A DNA stretch of 64,000 bases from Asticcacaulis excentricus CB 48 (GTDB taxonomy: Bacteria; Pseudomonadota; Alphaproteobacteria; Caulobacterales; Caulobacteraceae), in assembly GCF_000175215.2 (NCBI RefSeq), contig NC_014817.1:524501-588500 (forward strand), given 5' to 3'. This document shows, one piece after another, positions 51,287 through 59,326 of this stretch. The position numbers and the translations under genes were made by a program. How positions within the stretch are numbered: the first letter of the stretch is position 1; each line of letters begins with the position of its first letter. The notes beneath the pieces were generated by a model. It saw only the letters and a list, made by a program, of their open reading frames with translations, was not told the origin of the DNA and made no database searches.

Positions 51287-52741
51287 ATGACCCAAACGAC
51301 GATCCTGTGGTTTCGTTCCGATCTGCGACTGCAAGATCATGAAGGCGTGGAAGCCACGCTCAACAGCGGTAGCCCCGTTGTGCCGGTCTATATTTACGAC
51401 GAACAACTGGCGCAACGGCCTTTGGGCGCAGCCTCGAAATGGTGGCTGGATCGCTCTCTCCGGTCGCTGGATCAGAGTTTGCGGGCGCGCGGAGCACGAC
51501 TGATCGTCCTCAAAGGGTCCGCTCTGGCGCAGTTAAAGCGTCTGATCGGGCAGGTTTCGGCGACGCGACTGATCGCCTCACGCACCTTCGAACCGAAAAT
51601 CGACGCCTTCGATGCCCAACTGAGCAAGGCGTTGGGCATCCCGGTCGAGATTTTCAACACGCACCTTCTGTCCGATCCGACGCAGATTCGCACGGGCGAC
51701 GGCAATCCGTACAAGGTCTTTACCCCCTTTTACCGCGCTCTGCTGGCGCGCGGCGCGGCCAGAGGCCATGCCCGCAAAGCGTTGGCAACCCCTTGGCCCG
51801 CCCCCGCCGAATGGCCGGAGAGTGTGGACATAGACGCGCTGGGGCTCAAACCCGCCCTGACACTATCGGGGCACGACTGGTCTGAAGGTTTCGATGTGTG
51901 GACGCCGGGCGAAGACGGCGCGCATCAGCGCTTGTCAGCTTTCCTGCGCTCTGGGCTGAAAGGCTATGCGCCGGACCGCGACCGGCCCGACCTCGACATC
52001 ACCTCGCGCCTGTCGCCGCATTTGCGCTTTGGCGAAATCAGCCCGCACCGCGTTCTTCATGAAGCCGAAGCGCACGCTGCGGCTCATCCGGCCCTGAGCG
52101 ACGATCTGGAAAAATTCCGGGCCGAACTGGCCTGGCGCGATTTCAGCTACAACATCCTGCAACTCCAGCCGGAGTTGGACCGCGTCAATTTCAAAAGCGC
52201 CTTCGACGCCATGCCTTGGCGCGATGATCCGGCCGGTTTGCGCGCATGGCAGCGCGGCGAAACCGGCTACAGTCTGGTCGATGCTGGTATGCGTCAACTC
52301 TGGCGCACGGGGTTCATGCACAACCGCGTGCGCATGGTCTGCGCCTCGTTCCTGTCCAAGCACCTGCTGATCGACTGGCGGCAAGGGGAACAGTGGTTCT
52401 GGGACACGCTGGTCGATGCCGACCCGGCCAGCAATACGGCCAGCTGGCAATGGGTAGCCGGGTCCGGGGCCGATGCCGCCCCCTATTTCCGCATCTTCAA
52501 CCCCTTGACTCAGGCCGAGAAATTCGACCCGAAGGGGGCCTATCGCCGGCGCTTTGTTTCCGGTTTTACGGAAAAGATAGCTGGCGCGGCATCCGCTCAT
52601 CACCAAAAATTTGAACGCGACCTGTTTGATTTCGCAGGCGTTTCAGCCTCTAACTCAAAGGGCGCGCCGCGCCTGATCGTTGATCACGCTGTGGCGCGTC
52701 AGCGGGCGCTCGACGCCTATGCGCAGATGAAAAAGGACTGA
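51287..52741 (+). CDS. phrB: Deoxyribodipyrimidine photolyase
   Basis: Photolyase repairs cyclobutane pyrimidine dimers with blue light and FADH-. The N-terminal alpha/beta domain begins TTILWFRSDLRLQDH. The FAD-binding C-terminal domain has ELAWRDFSYNIL, GMRQLWRTGFMHNRVRM, and SNTASWQWVAGSGADAAPYFRIFNP. Start ATG 51287 fits the family N-terminus; the frame opens earlier at 51233. Class I CPD photolyase is most likely; a cryptochrome or 6-4 enzyme is less likely. It is followed by sseA after 3 bases. Confidence 0.94.
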   Translation: MTQTTILWFRSDLRLQDHEGVEATLNSGSPVVPVYIYDEQLAQRPLGAASKWWLDRSLRSLDQSLRARGARLIVLKGSALAQLKRLIGQVSATRLIASRTFEPKIDAFDAQLSKALGIPVEIFNTHLLSDPTQIRTGDGNPYKVFTPFYRALLARGAARGHARKALATPWPAPAEWPESVDIDALGLKPALTLSGHDWSEGFDVWTPGEDGAHQRLSAFLRSGLKGYAPDRDRPDLDITSRLSPHLRFGEISPHRVLHEAEAHAAAHPALSDDLEKFRAELAWRDFSYNILQLQPELDRVNFKSAFDAMPWRDDPAGLRAWQRGETGYSLVDAGMRQLWRTGFMHNRVRMVCASFLSKHLLIDWRQGEQWFWDTLVDADPASNTASWQWVAGSGADAAPYFRIFNPLTQAEKFDPKGAYRRRFVSGFTEKIAGAASAHHQKFERDLFDFAGVSASNSKGAPRLIVDHAVARQRALDAYAQMKKD

Positions 52742-52744
52742 GCC

Positions 52745-53596
52745 ATGCCTGGACAGATAGAGGCCGATGCCCTGAAATCCCTGCTCGATGCCGGGTCCGT
52801 CAAGATCATCGACGGTAGCTGGGCGCTGGACGGCACGGATATGCGCGCCCTCTATGCCGAAAGCCATATACCAACGGCGCAGTTTTTCGATATCGACGCC
52901 ATCAGCGACCACAGCAGCGGCCTGCCGCACATGGCCCCGACACCCGACATGTTTGCACAGGCTGTCGGCGACATGGGCATCCGCGAAACCGATCACGTGG
53001 TGGTCTATGACCGGCACGGCCTGTTTTCCGCGGCGCGCGTGTGGTGGACCTTCCGCCTGATGGGCCATAAAAAGGTGCAGGTGTTGGCGGGCGGCCTACC
53101 GGCGTGGATAGCGGCTGGATATCCGACAGGTAGCGGCGCGGAATGGGTCAAGGGCGTCCCCTACACCCCGAACCTAAATCCTGATTTGGTTATATCTCTC
53201 AATGTGTTGCGGGCCCATCTTGGCGCGTCAGATGAGATGGTGCTGGACGCCCGCCCGGCCGCGCGTTTCGATGGCACGGCTCCGGAACCGCGCGCCGGCC
53301 TGCGCTCCGGGCACATGCCGGGCAGCCGCAGCCTGCCCGCCAGTGAGTTGATCCGCGACGGGGCGCTGAAACCGGTGGCAGAACTGAAAAACATCTTCTC
53401 CGCCCTGCACGTCACGTCGAAAACGCAGGTCATCACCTCGTGCGGATCAGGGGTGACGGCGGCCATCATCGCCTTGGCTCTGCATGAGGTCGGTCATGAC
53501 AAGGTGCGGCTCTATGACGGGTCGTGGGCCGAATGGGGTCAGGCGACGCTCGACACGCCGGTCGTTACCTCCGCTCAGCGCACCGGTGGCGAATAG
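52745..53596 (+). CDS. sseA: 3-mercaptopyruvate sulfurtransferase (tandem rhodanese)
   Basis: The enzyme moves sulfur from 3-mercaptopyruvate to thiol acceptors or cyanide. It has two rhodanese domains. The N-terminal one is non-catalytic (DGSWALDGTDMRALYAESHIPTA). The C-terminal one has the active-site loop TSCGSGVTA with Cys near residue 239; CG(S/T)G(V/T)T loops favour mercaptopyruvate over thiosulfate. It is co-oriented with phrB. Its 3' end overlaps the convergent substrate-binding lipoprotein gene by 22 bases. Confidence 0.93.
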   Translation: MPGQIEADALKSLLDAGSVKIIDGSWALDGTDMRALYAESHIPTAQFFDIDAISDHSSGLPHMAPTPDMFAQAVGDMGIRETDHVVVYDRHGLFSAARVWWTFRLMGHKKVQVLAGGLPAWIAAGYPTGSGAEWVKGVPYTPNLNPDLVISLNVLRAHLGASDEMVLDARPAARFDGTAPEPRAGLRSGHMPGSRSLPASELIRDGALKPVAELKNIFSALHVTSKTQVITSCGSGVTAAIIALALHEVGHDKVRLYDGSWAEWGQATLDTPVVTSAQRTGGE

Positions 53597-54687
53597 AGCA
53601 GGCCGCGTTCCGGCGCGTTCCACTGCGCATTCAGCCCGCGCGACAGCTTAAGCGGTGAGTCTGCGCCGATATTGCGGTCGAAGATTTCGCCGTAATTGCC
53701 GACCTGCGACAGGATATTATAGGCCCATTCCGGCCCCAGCCCCAGGCCGCCGCCCAGATTACCCTCTGAGCCGAGAAGACGCCGGACCTCCGGGTTCTGG
53801 GATTCCAGCTGCTGCGCCTTGACCGTCTCGCTACTGACACCCAACTCCTCGGCGACGATGGTCACATAGAGTGTCCAGCGCACAATGTCCGTCCACTGGT
53901 CGTCGCCCTGCCGCACAACCGGCCCCAAAGGTTCCTTTGAGATGATTTCCGGCAGAATGGTGTGGGCCGTCGGGTCGCTCAGCGTCGCGCGCGCCGCCGC
54001 CAGAGCCGACACGTCGCTGCTCAGGGCATCGCACTGACCGGCGGCATAGGCGTCGCGCCCCTCGTCCTCGTTCTTCACCACGACAGGGTTGTATTTCAGC
54101 CCACGCGCGCGGAAAAAGTCGGCCAGATTAAGCTCGCTGGTCGAACCCGTCTGCACGCAGATGCGCGCGCCATTCAGTTCGGTGGCGCTGTTCAAGCGCA
54201 GGGATTTGCGCACCAGAAAGCCCTGCCCGTCATAATAGTTAATGCCGGCGTAATCAACCTGATCCGCCGCGTCGCGCGACAGGGTCCAGGAGGTCGAACG
54301 CCACAGCACATCGACCTTGCCGGTTTTCAGCGCCTCGAACCGCTCGGTCGTGGTCAGCGGCACATAGGTCACCTTATCGGCATCGGAAAAGATGGCGGCC
54401 GCCAGAGCGCGGCAAAAATCGACGTCGAAACCGCGCCAGCGGCCGGAATTGTCCTTATACGAAAAGCCGATCAGACCGGGATGCACGCCGCAACTGACCC
54501 GCCCGCGCGCCAGAACGGCCTTTAGCGTGGCGCTATCGCTTTGGGTGGGGGTGAGCGTGGCTTCCGGGGCCTGAGCGGGCTTGTCATCTGATGCCTTTGG
54601 TCCCTGATTACACGCCGTCAGACCGCACACAAGACCGGCCAGAGCGAGCGGCGCGGCAAGGCGGGACAGGGGGCGGAACACGGACAT
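53575..54687 (-). CDS. Amino-acid ABC transporter substrate-binding lipoprotein (AapJ-like)
   Basis: A signal with lipobox GLTAC (Cys around residue 26) leads into a bacterial solute-binding family 3 domain. Features are VLARGRVSCGVHPGLIGFSYKDNSGRWRGFDVDFCRA, TTTERFEALKTGKVDVLWRSTSWTLSRD, and the C-terminal SQVGNYGEIFDRN. This matches general L-amino acid binding proteins such as AapJ. No permease or ATPase gene lies nearby, so it would have to work with a transporter encoded elsewhere. ATG 54687 is preferred over TTG 54693. Confidence 0.88.
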   Translation of the reverse strand: MSVFRPLSRLAAPLALAGLVCGLTACNQGPKASDDKPAQAPEATLTPTQSDSATLKAVLARGRVSCGVHPGLIGFSYKDNSGRWRGFDVDFCRALAAAIFSDADKVTYVPLTTTERFEALKTGKVDVLWRSTSWTLSRDAADQVDYAGINYYDGQGFLVRKSLRLNSATELNGARICVQTGSTSELNLADFFRARGLKYNPVVVKNEDEGRDAYAAGQCDALSSDVSALAAARATLSDPTAHTILPEIISKEPLGPVVRQGDDQWTDIVRWTLYVTIVAEELGVSSETVKAQQLESQNPEVRRLLGSEGNLGGGLGLGPEWAYNILSQVGNYGEIFDRNIGADSPLKLSRGLNAQWNAPERGLLYSPPVR

Positions 54688-54787
54688 GGGCAACAGGGCC
54701 TTTACGGTGGCAGCGCACCCTATTCAACACCAGCCCGCCGCCCCGGTCAAAGCGAAAGGGACGGTCAGTGCTCACAAATTGGAGAAA

Positions 54788-54864
54788 TGGCGACCCCGGC
54801 AGGATTCGAACCTGCGACCGTCCGCTTAGAAGGCGGATGCTCTATCCAGCTGAGCTACGGAGTC
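54788..54864 (-). tRNA. tRNA-Arg (anticodon UCU)
   Basis: The minus strand folds as a 77-base tRNA from GACTCCGTAGCTCAGCTGG to an encoded CCA. The anticodon loop CTTCTAA gives TCT; the T-arm is GCAGGTTCGAATCCTGC. The acceptor stem GACTCCG/CGGGGTC has one G-T pair. Confidence 0.97.
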
Positions 54865-54875
54865 TCAAAGCGCTC

Positions 54876-55181
54876 TTAGTGCGTCCAGCTCTGGCGGCGG
54901 TTGGACGCGAAATTGTCGGCATAGGCCTTGATGATCTTCGGCGGGGTTTCCGGCTCGATCAGGCGGAAGGGGATGCCGTGGGTTTCGGCATAGGCCATGG
55001 CCTGCTCCTTGGTGTCGAAGGAGAGGCGCACCTGGGTACGGGTGTCCGCCGCCGAAATCCAGCCCATCAGCGGGTCAGGCGTGCGCGCCGAAGCCGGTTC
55101 AAACTCCAGTACCCAGTCCTGAGTCTTGGCCTTGCCCGACTGCATGGCGGTCTTGGACGGCTTGAAGATGCGCGCGAACAT
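54876..55181 (-). CDS. NDUFS4-like accessory subunit of respiratory complex I
   Basis: The 101-aa product matches the ETC complex I conserved region shared with the mitochondrial 18 kDa subunit NDUFS4: ARIFKPSKTAMQSGKAKTQ, WVLEFEP, DPLMGWISAADTRTQVRLSFDTKEQAMAYAE and an aromatic C-terminus. Alphaproteobacteria carry this accessory subunit apart from the main nuo operon. ATG 55181 has AGGAG six bases upstream; a longer frame starts at 55265. It lies just upstream of tRNA-Arg on the same strand. Confidence 0.92.
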   Translation of the reverse strand: MFARIFKPSKTAMQSGKAKTQDWVLEFEPASARTPDPLMGWISAADTRTQVRLSFDTKEQAMAYAETHGIPFRLIEPETPPKIIKAYADNFASNRRQSWTH

Positions 55182-55285
55182 GACAATCTCCTGCGGACGC
55201 GAAATCAGTCCGGATTCGATATCCGGATGGTCAAGGTCTGTTACTACAAACCCGCTTTTTGGCAAAGGGCTTTTGCCGGGTTATT

Positions 55286-55320
55286 CCAAGCCTTGATGAG
55301 CCTTACGCATCAAGGCTTGG
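55286..55320. repeat. Inverted repeat upstream of the NDUFS4-like gene
   Basis: CCAAGCCTTGATG pairs perfectly with CATCAAGGCTTGG across a 9-base loop. It lies in the 220-base gap between RidA and the NDUFS4-like gene. A smaller GC-rich dyad (GCCGC...GCGGC) follows near 55335-55366. Role unknown. Confidence 0.6.
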
Positions 55321-55375
55321 CAAGGGCGACCGCCCGCCGCCGCTTATGCGGCGAGCCATGCGGCGTTTGAGCTGC

Positions 55376-55407
55376 CAAAAAGGCGAATACCCGCCTGGGC
55401 GGGTATT
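55376..55407 (-). terminator. Rho-independent terminator of the RidA gene
   Basis: AATACCCGCC and GGCGGGTATT (55386-55407) form a 10-bp stem that includes the RidA stop codon. On the minus strand it is followed by TCGCCTTTTT. Confidence 0.82.
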
Positions 55408-55789
55408 AAGCTGCGATCTCAGCCGAGGCTTCGATCTCAACCAGCCATTCCGGGTTGATCAGGGCCGAGGTGCCGAGGAAGCTCGATGCCGGACGAATTT
55501 CACCGAACACTTCGCCGTGCGCGCGGGCGGCTTCTTGCCACAGCGACATATCGGTCAGGAAGATGCGCGTGCGGATGATGTCGGTCACCGAACCGCCCGC
55601 CTCTTCCACCGCTTTGACGATAGTTTCGAGGATGGTCTTGGTTTGCAGGTAGCAATCGCCGGCCCCGACCAGCTTGCCTTCGCGCATGGCCGTGGTGCCC
55701 GCGACTTCGATACGGTTGCCGATACGCACGGCGCGTGAAAAACCTATGGTCGGTTCAAACGGCGAACCGGAAGAAATAAGCTGACGCAT
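55406..55789 (-). CDS. RidA/YjgF-family protein
   Basis: RidA proteins hydrolyse reactive enamine or imine intermediates. The 127-aa product has the chorismate-mutase-like trimer fold, with VAGTTAMREGKLVG and the conserved Arg in DIIRTRIFLTD near residue 92. The subgroup resembles enzymes of amino-acid or aromatic degradation rather than the archetypal RidA, so the substrate is open. The start is ATG 55789, 17 bases from a dispersed repeat. Confidence 0.88.
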   Translation of the reverse strand: MRQLISSGSPFEPTIGFSRAVRIGNRIEVAGTTAMREGKLVGAGDCYLQTKTILETIVKAVEEAGGSVTDIIRTRIFLTDMSLWQEAARAHGEVFGEIRPASSFLGTSALINPEWLVEIEASAEIAA

Positions 55790-55805
55790 GAGGGTATCCT
55801 GAAAA

Positions 55806-55911
55806 TTAGAGCGCTTTCCGAAAAGTGTGATGCACTTTTCGGAAAAAAAGCGCGTTAAACCATAAATTTAGAGCGCTATTTCGATTCAAAATGAACGAAA
55901 TACGCTCTAAA
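55806..55911. repeat. Dispersed mosaic repeat, copy 6 (between RidA and pyrG)
   Basis: Hairpin A: CCGAAAAGTG/CACTTTTCGG with outer stem GCGCTTT/AAAGCGC. Second module: TTTAGAGCG-CTATTTCG facing CGAAATA-CGCTCTAAA, the same module type as the copy at 42206-42287. Its final CTCTAAA gives pyrG its TAG stop (55907-55909). Confidence 0.9.
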
Positions 55912-57541
55912 CCAGACGGCTGCGGTCGAGCGCCGCGGTGATGAAGCTCTTGAACAGCGGGTGCGGCTGCATGGGGCGGGACTTGTATTCCGGGTGGTAC
56001 TGCACGCCGATAAACCACGGATGGTCGTCGCGTTCGACGATCTCCGGCAGCAGGCCGTCCGGCGACATGCCGCTGAACTTCAGGCCACAGGCCTCAAGCT
56101 GCGGGATGTAGTCGCGGTTGACTTCGTAACGGTGGCGGTGGCGTTCGGAAATCTGCGTGGTGCCATAGATATCGGCGACCTTAGACCCTTCGCGCAGCGT
56201 AGCCGCAAAGGCCCCCAGACGCATGGTGCCCCCCAGATTGCCGCCCGCGGCGCGCTGATTCAGCTCATTACCATTGAGCCATTCGGTCATCAGGCCCACA
56301 ACGTGTTCGCCGCTGTCGCCAAACTCCGATGAGGTGGCTTTGGCGATGCCGGCCTGATGGCGCGCGGCCTCAACCACGGCCATCTGCATCCCGAAACAGA
56401 TGCCGAGATAGGGAATCTGGTTTTCGCGGGCGAACTTGGCGGCCATGATCTTGCCCTCGGCCCCGCGCTCACCAAAGCCGCCGGGCACCAGAATGGCGTG
56501 CACGTTTTCCAGCTTCTGACGCACGGTTTCGGGATCGTCCTCGAAGGTTTCGGACTCGACCCACTCGATATTGACCTTGACGCGATTGGCCATGCCGCCG
56601 TGATAAACGGCTTCGATCAGCGACTTATAGGCATCTTTTAACACCGTATACTTGCCGACAATGGCAATCGACACCTCGCCGTCCGGCTTGGCGTAGCGGT
56701 GGGTGATGTCTTCCCACATCGACAGATCGGGCTGCGGCGCGTCTTCGATGCCGAACACGCTCAGCACCTCGTTGTCGAAACCTTCGCGGTGATAGTCGAT
56801 CGGCACGGCATAGATATTGGCCGAATCGAGCGCCTGGATGACCGCCGTTTCGCGCACATTACAGAACAGACCGATCTTGCGGCGCTCCTCGCGCGGGATT
56901 TCGTACTCGCTGCGGCACAGCAGAATGTCCGGCTGAATACCGATCGAGCGCAGTTCCTTGACCGAGTGCTGGGTCGGCTTGGTCTTCATCTCGCCGGCCG
57001 TCTTGACGAAGGGCAGCAGGGTCAGGTGGATGAAGCAGCACTGACGGCGCGGCAGCTCCTGCCCCAGCTGGCGGATGGCTTCAAAGAAGGGAAGGCCTTC
57101 GATATCGCCGACCGTGCCGCCGATTTCGACCAGAATGAAGTCGGCATCGCCCTGATCCGACAGGACAAAGCTCTTGATCTGATCGGTGACGTGCGGAATG
57201 ACCTGCACGGTGGCGCCCAGATAGTCGCCGCGCCGCTCTTTTTCGATGATATTGGAATATATGCGCCCGGTGGTAATATTGTCGGTCTTGCGCGCATTGA
57301 CTGCCGTGAAACGCTCATAGTGGCCGAGGTCGAGATCGGTTTCCGCGCCATCATCGGTGACGAAGACTTCCCCGTGCTGATAGGGGCTCATCGTGCCGGG
57401 ATCGACGTTCAGATAGGGGTCGAGCTTGCGCAGGCGAACCTTATAACCGCGCGCCTGAAGCAGGGCCCCGAGCGCCGCCGAAGCCAGCCCCTTGCCGAGC
57501 GAGGACACCACGCCCCCCGTAATAAATACAAAGCGCGCCAT
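55907..57541 (-). CDS. pyrG: CTP synthase
   Basis: PyrG converts UTP to CTP with ATP and glutamine. The N-terminal synthase domain starts ARFVFITGGVVSSLGKG and includes LDPYLNVDPGTMSPYQHGEVFVTDDGAETDLDLGHYERF. The C-terminal class I amidotransferase has GICFGMQ with the nucleophile Cys and QYHPEYKSRP with the His/Glu pair. ATG 57541 gives 544 aa, the usual length; an in-frame ATG at 57562 with AAAGG upstream is possible. The stop is formed by a dispersed repeat. It is preceded by secG. Confidence 0.97.
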   Translation of the reverse strand: MARFVFITGGVVSSLGKGLASAALGALLQARGYKVRLRKLDPYLNVDPGTMSPYQHGEVFVTDDGAETDLDLGHYERFTAVNARKTDNITTGRIYSNIIEKERRGDYLGATVQVIPHVTDQIKSFVLSDQGDADFILVEIGGTVGDIEGLPFFEAIRQLGQELPRRQCCFIHLTLLPFVKTAGEMKTKPTQHSVKELRSIGIQPDILLCRSEYEIPREERRKIGLFCNVRETAVIQALDSANIYAVPIDYHREGFDNEVLSVFGIEDAPQPDLSMWEDITHRYAKPDGEVSIAIVGKYTVLKDAYKSLIEAVYHGGMANRVKVNIEWVESETFEDDPETVRQKLENVHAILVPGGFGERGAEGKIMAAKFARENQIPYLGICFGMQMAVVEAARHQAGIAKATSSEFGDSGEHVVGLMTEWLNGNELNQRAAGGNLGGTMRLGAFAATLREGSKVADIYGTTQISERHRHRYEVNRDYIPQLEACGLKFSGMSPDGLLPEIVERDDHPWFIGVQYHPEYKSRPMQPHPLFKSFITAALDRSRLV

Positions 57542-57624
57542 ATCCGTGTTCACCGTGGGCATGTCGGAAAACCTTTATCCGGGAACCGCTGCGGGCGATT
57601 CCACTTACCTTCATATATAGTCAA

Positions 57625-57659
57625 AAAGATCGGCTCACAAAGCGATCTGTGAGCCGGTC
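57625..57659 (-). terminator. Rho-independent terminator between secG and pyrG
   Basis: CGGCTCACA (57631-57639) pairs with TGTGAGCCG (57648-57656). On the minus strand the stem is followed by ATCTTTTTGA. Confidence 0.88.
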
Positions 57660-57684
57660 CTGAGTTCAGAATTTAAAGCGGTCT

Positions 57685-58227
57685 TCAGTTTGAGGCCGAA
57701 GACGACGCCGCAGATGACGATGAGGTCGCGGCAGGCTTGGCCGGTTGGGCCGCCGGTTTCGCCGCCGGGCGGGCTGCGCTTGACGACGCAGCCGAAGAGG
57801 CCGGAGCCCCCAGCGTGCTGAGCGACGGCGCAGCGCTGGTCGGCGACGGAAGATCGGTCAGGGAGGGCGCAGCCGAAGACGAAGCGGCACCGGTCGATTG
57901 CTGGGCATTCTGTGCCGCCGCTGCGGCAGCCGCCGAAGCCTGAGCTTCGTTCAGCTTAACATTGTCAGCACCGACCTGATCGACCACAGAAGTACCGCGG
58001 CGGTCGAGGTTCGACACCACGGTCAGGGCGATACAGTTGGCAAAAAACAGGAACGCCAGAATCGACGTGGCCTTGGTCAGGAAGTTGCCGGCACCGCGCG
58101 CCGACATAAAGCCCGACGGACCGCCGCCCATACCCAGCGCCCCGCCTTCGGACCGCTGAACGAGAATCAGTCCCACCAGAGCAATACCGATGAGGATTTG
58201 GATCGAGAGCAGGATAACGAACAGCAT
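57685..58227 (-). CDS. secG: Preprotein translocase subunit SecG with long Ala/Ser/Pro tail
   Basis: SecG assists SecYEG in protein export. Residues 1-75 are a normal SecG: helix 1 (VILLSIQILIGIALVGLILVQRSEGGALG), the GGGPSGFMSARGAGNFLTKAT loop and helix 2. From about residue 95 the chain is an Ala/Ser/Pro-rich low-complexity tail, making 180 aa compared with 110 in E. coli. Similar tails are common in alphaproteobacteria. It lies between tpiA and pyrG on the same strand. Confidence 0.95.
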   Translation of the reverse strand: MLFVILLSIQILIGIALVGLILVQRSEGGALGMGGGPSGFMSARGAGNFLTKATSILAFLFFANCIALTVVSNLDRRGTSVVDQVGADNVKLNEAQASAAAAAAAQNAQQSTGAASSSAAPSLTDLPSPTSAAPSLSTLGAPASSAASSSAARPAAKPAAQPAKPAATSSSSAASSSASN

Positions 58228-58376
58228 GAAGTTCCGGGGTCTTTTGGGCGAATGTCTGGGCTCAGGGCAGGTTTACGCCCCTGTGGGTCGCGCGCCTTGT
58301 CCAAAGCGTAAGCGCACGCCCTTAGCATTAAGACTGGGCATTGGCCATAGCTGTTTCAAGGATTTGCGGTGGAATT

Positions 58377-59129
58377 TCAGTCCGCGGCGGCGATGATGCG
58401 GTTGAAATCCTCAGCCTTAAGCGATGCACCGCCGACCAGCAGGCCATCCACGCCGTCAAGCGACAACAGGTGGCGGGCATTGTCCGGCTTGACCGAGCCG
58501 CCATAAAGCGTGTGCGGCACGACCTGATTGTGGAAACGCTGCGCCAGATGCTTCTGAATCAGCAGCATGGCGTCGATGACCTGATCATCGGTAGGCACGT
58601 GGCCGGTGCCGATGGCCCAGACAGGCTCATAGGCGACATGGAAGGTTTGCCCTTCCAGCGCCAGAGGCAGGCTGTCACGCAACTGCTTGCTGAGCACAGC
58701 GTGGGTCAGGCCCTCCTGACGCTGATCGAGCGTTTCCCCGATGCAGATAATCGGCTCCAGCCCGGCCCGTAGTGCCGCCAGCGTCTTGGCGGCCACGCTT
58801 TCACAGGCCTCCTTGTGGCCATGACGGCGTTCGGAATGGCCCAATATGACCATTTCGGCCCCGGCGTCTTTCAGCATTTCGGCCGACAGATCGCCAGTAA
58901 ACGCACCTTGGGCGTCTTTGTGACAGTCCTGACCACCCAGACGCACTGGGCTGGGTTCAGGACGGGCGTTCAGGGCTTCACTCAGGGCAAAGAGAAGTGT
59001 GGACGGCGGGAAGATGGCGACCGAAGCACGGCTTTGGCGTGCGGCGGTATCCATGGCCAGGGCTTCCGGAATGGCGTCCCTGAGGCCATGCATCTTCCAG
59101 TTGCCCGCGATAAGCGGATGTTTTGGCAT
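58377..59129 (-). CDS. tpiA: Triose-phosphate isomerase
   Basis: TpiA interconverts dihydroxyacetone phosphate and glyceraldehyde 3-phosphate. The barrel starts KHPLIAGNWKMHGL with the substrate Lys. The catalytic His is in ILGHSERR, and the catalytic Glu in VAYEPVWAIGTG; LYGGSVKPDNA and DGLLVGGASL bind phosphate. 250 aa is normal. It is upstream of secG (about 150 bases) and divergent from the PpiD-like gene. Confidence 0.97.
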   Translation of the reverse strand: MPKHPLIAGNWKMHGLRDAIPEALAMDTAARQSRASVAIFPPSTLLFALSEALNARPEPSPVRLGGQDCHKDAQGAFTGDLSAEMLKDAGAEMVILGHSERRHGHKEACESVAAKTLAALRAGLEPIICIGETLDQRQEGLTHAVLSKQLRDSLPLALEGQTFHVAYEPVWAIGTGHVPTDDQVIDAMLLIQKHLAQRFHNQVVPHTLYGGSVKPDNARHLLSLDGVDGLLVGGASLKAEDFNRIIAAAD

Positions 59130-59326
59130 TATAAAATCAGTGGCATGTTATATTTTGTTGATAATGTTATCTGTAACGAAACCGACCCGTTACGCCAAGA
59201 AAAAACCGGCAAACAATTGGATTCCGTTTGTAACAGCCTTGATCCCGTCACGGTTGGTCAATTATATGTCTGCGCGCCGTCCGCCCCGGAGCGGCGGCAC
59301 TTCATCTTTCAAAGGTCGCCCCTTTC

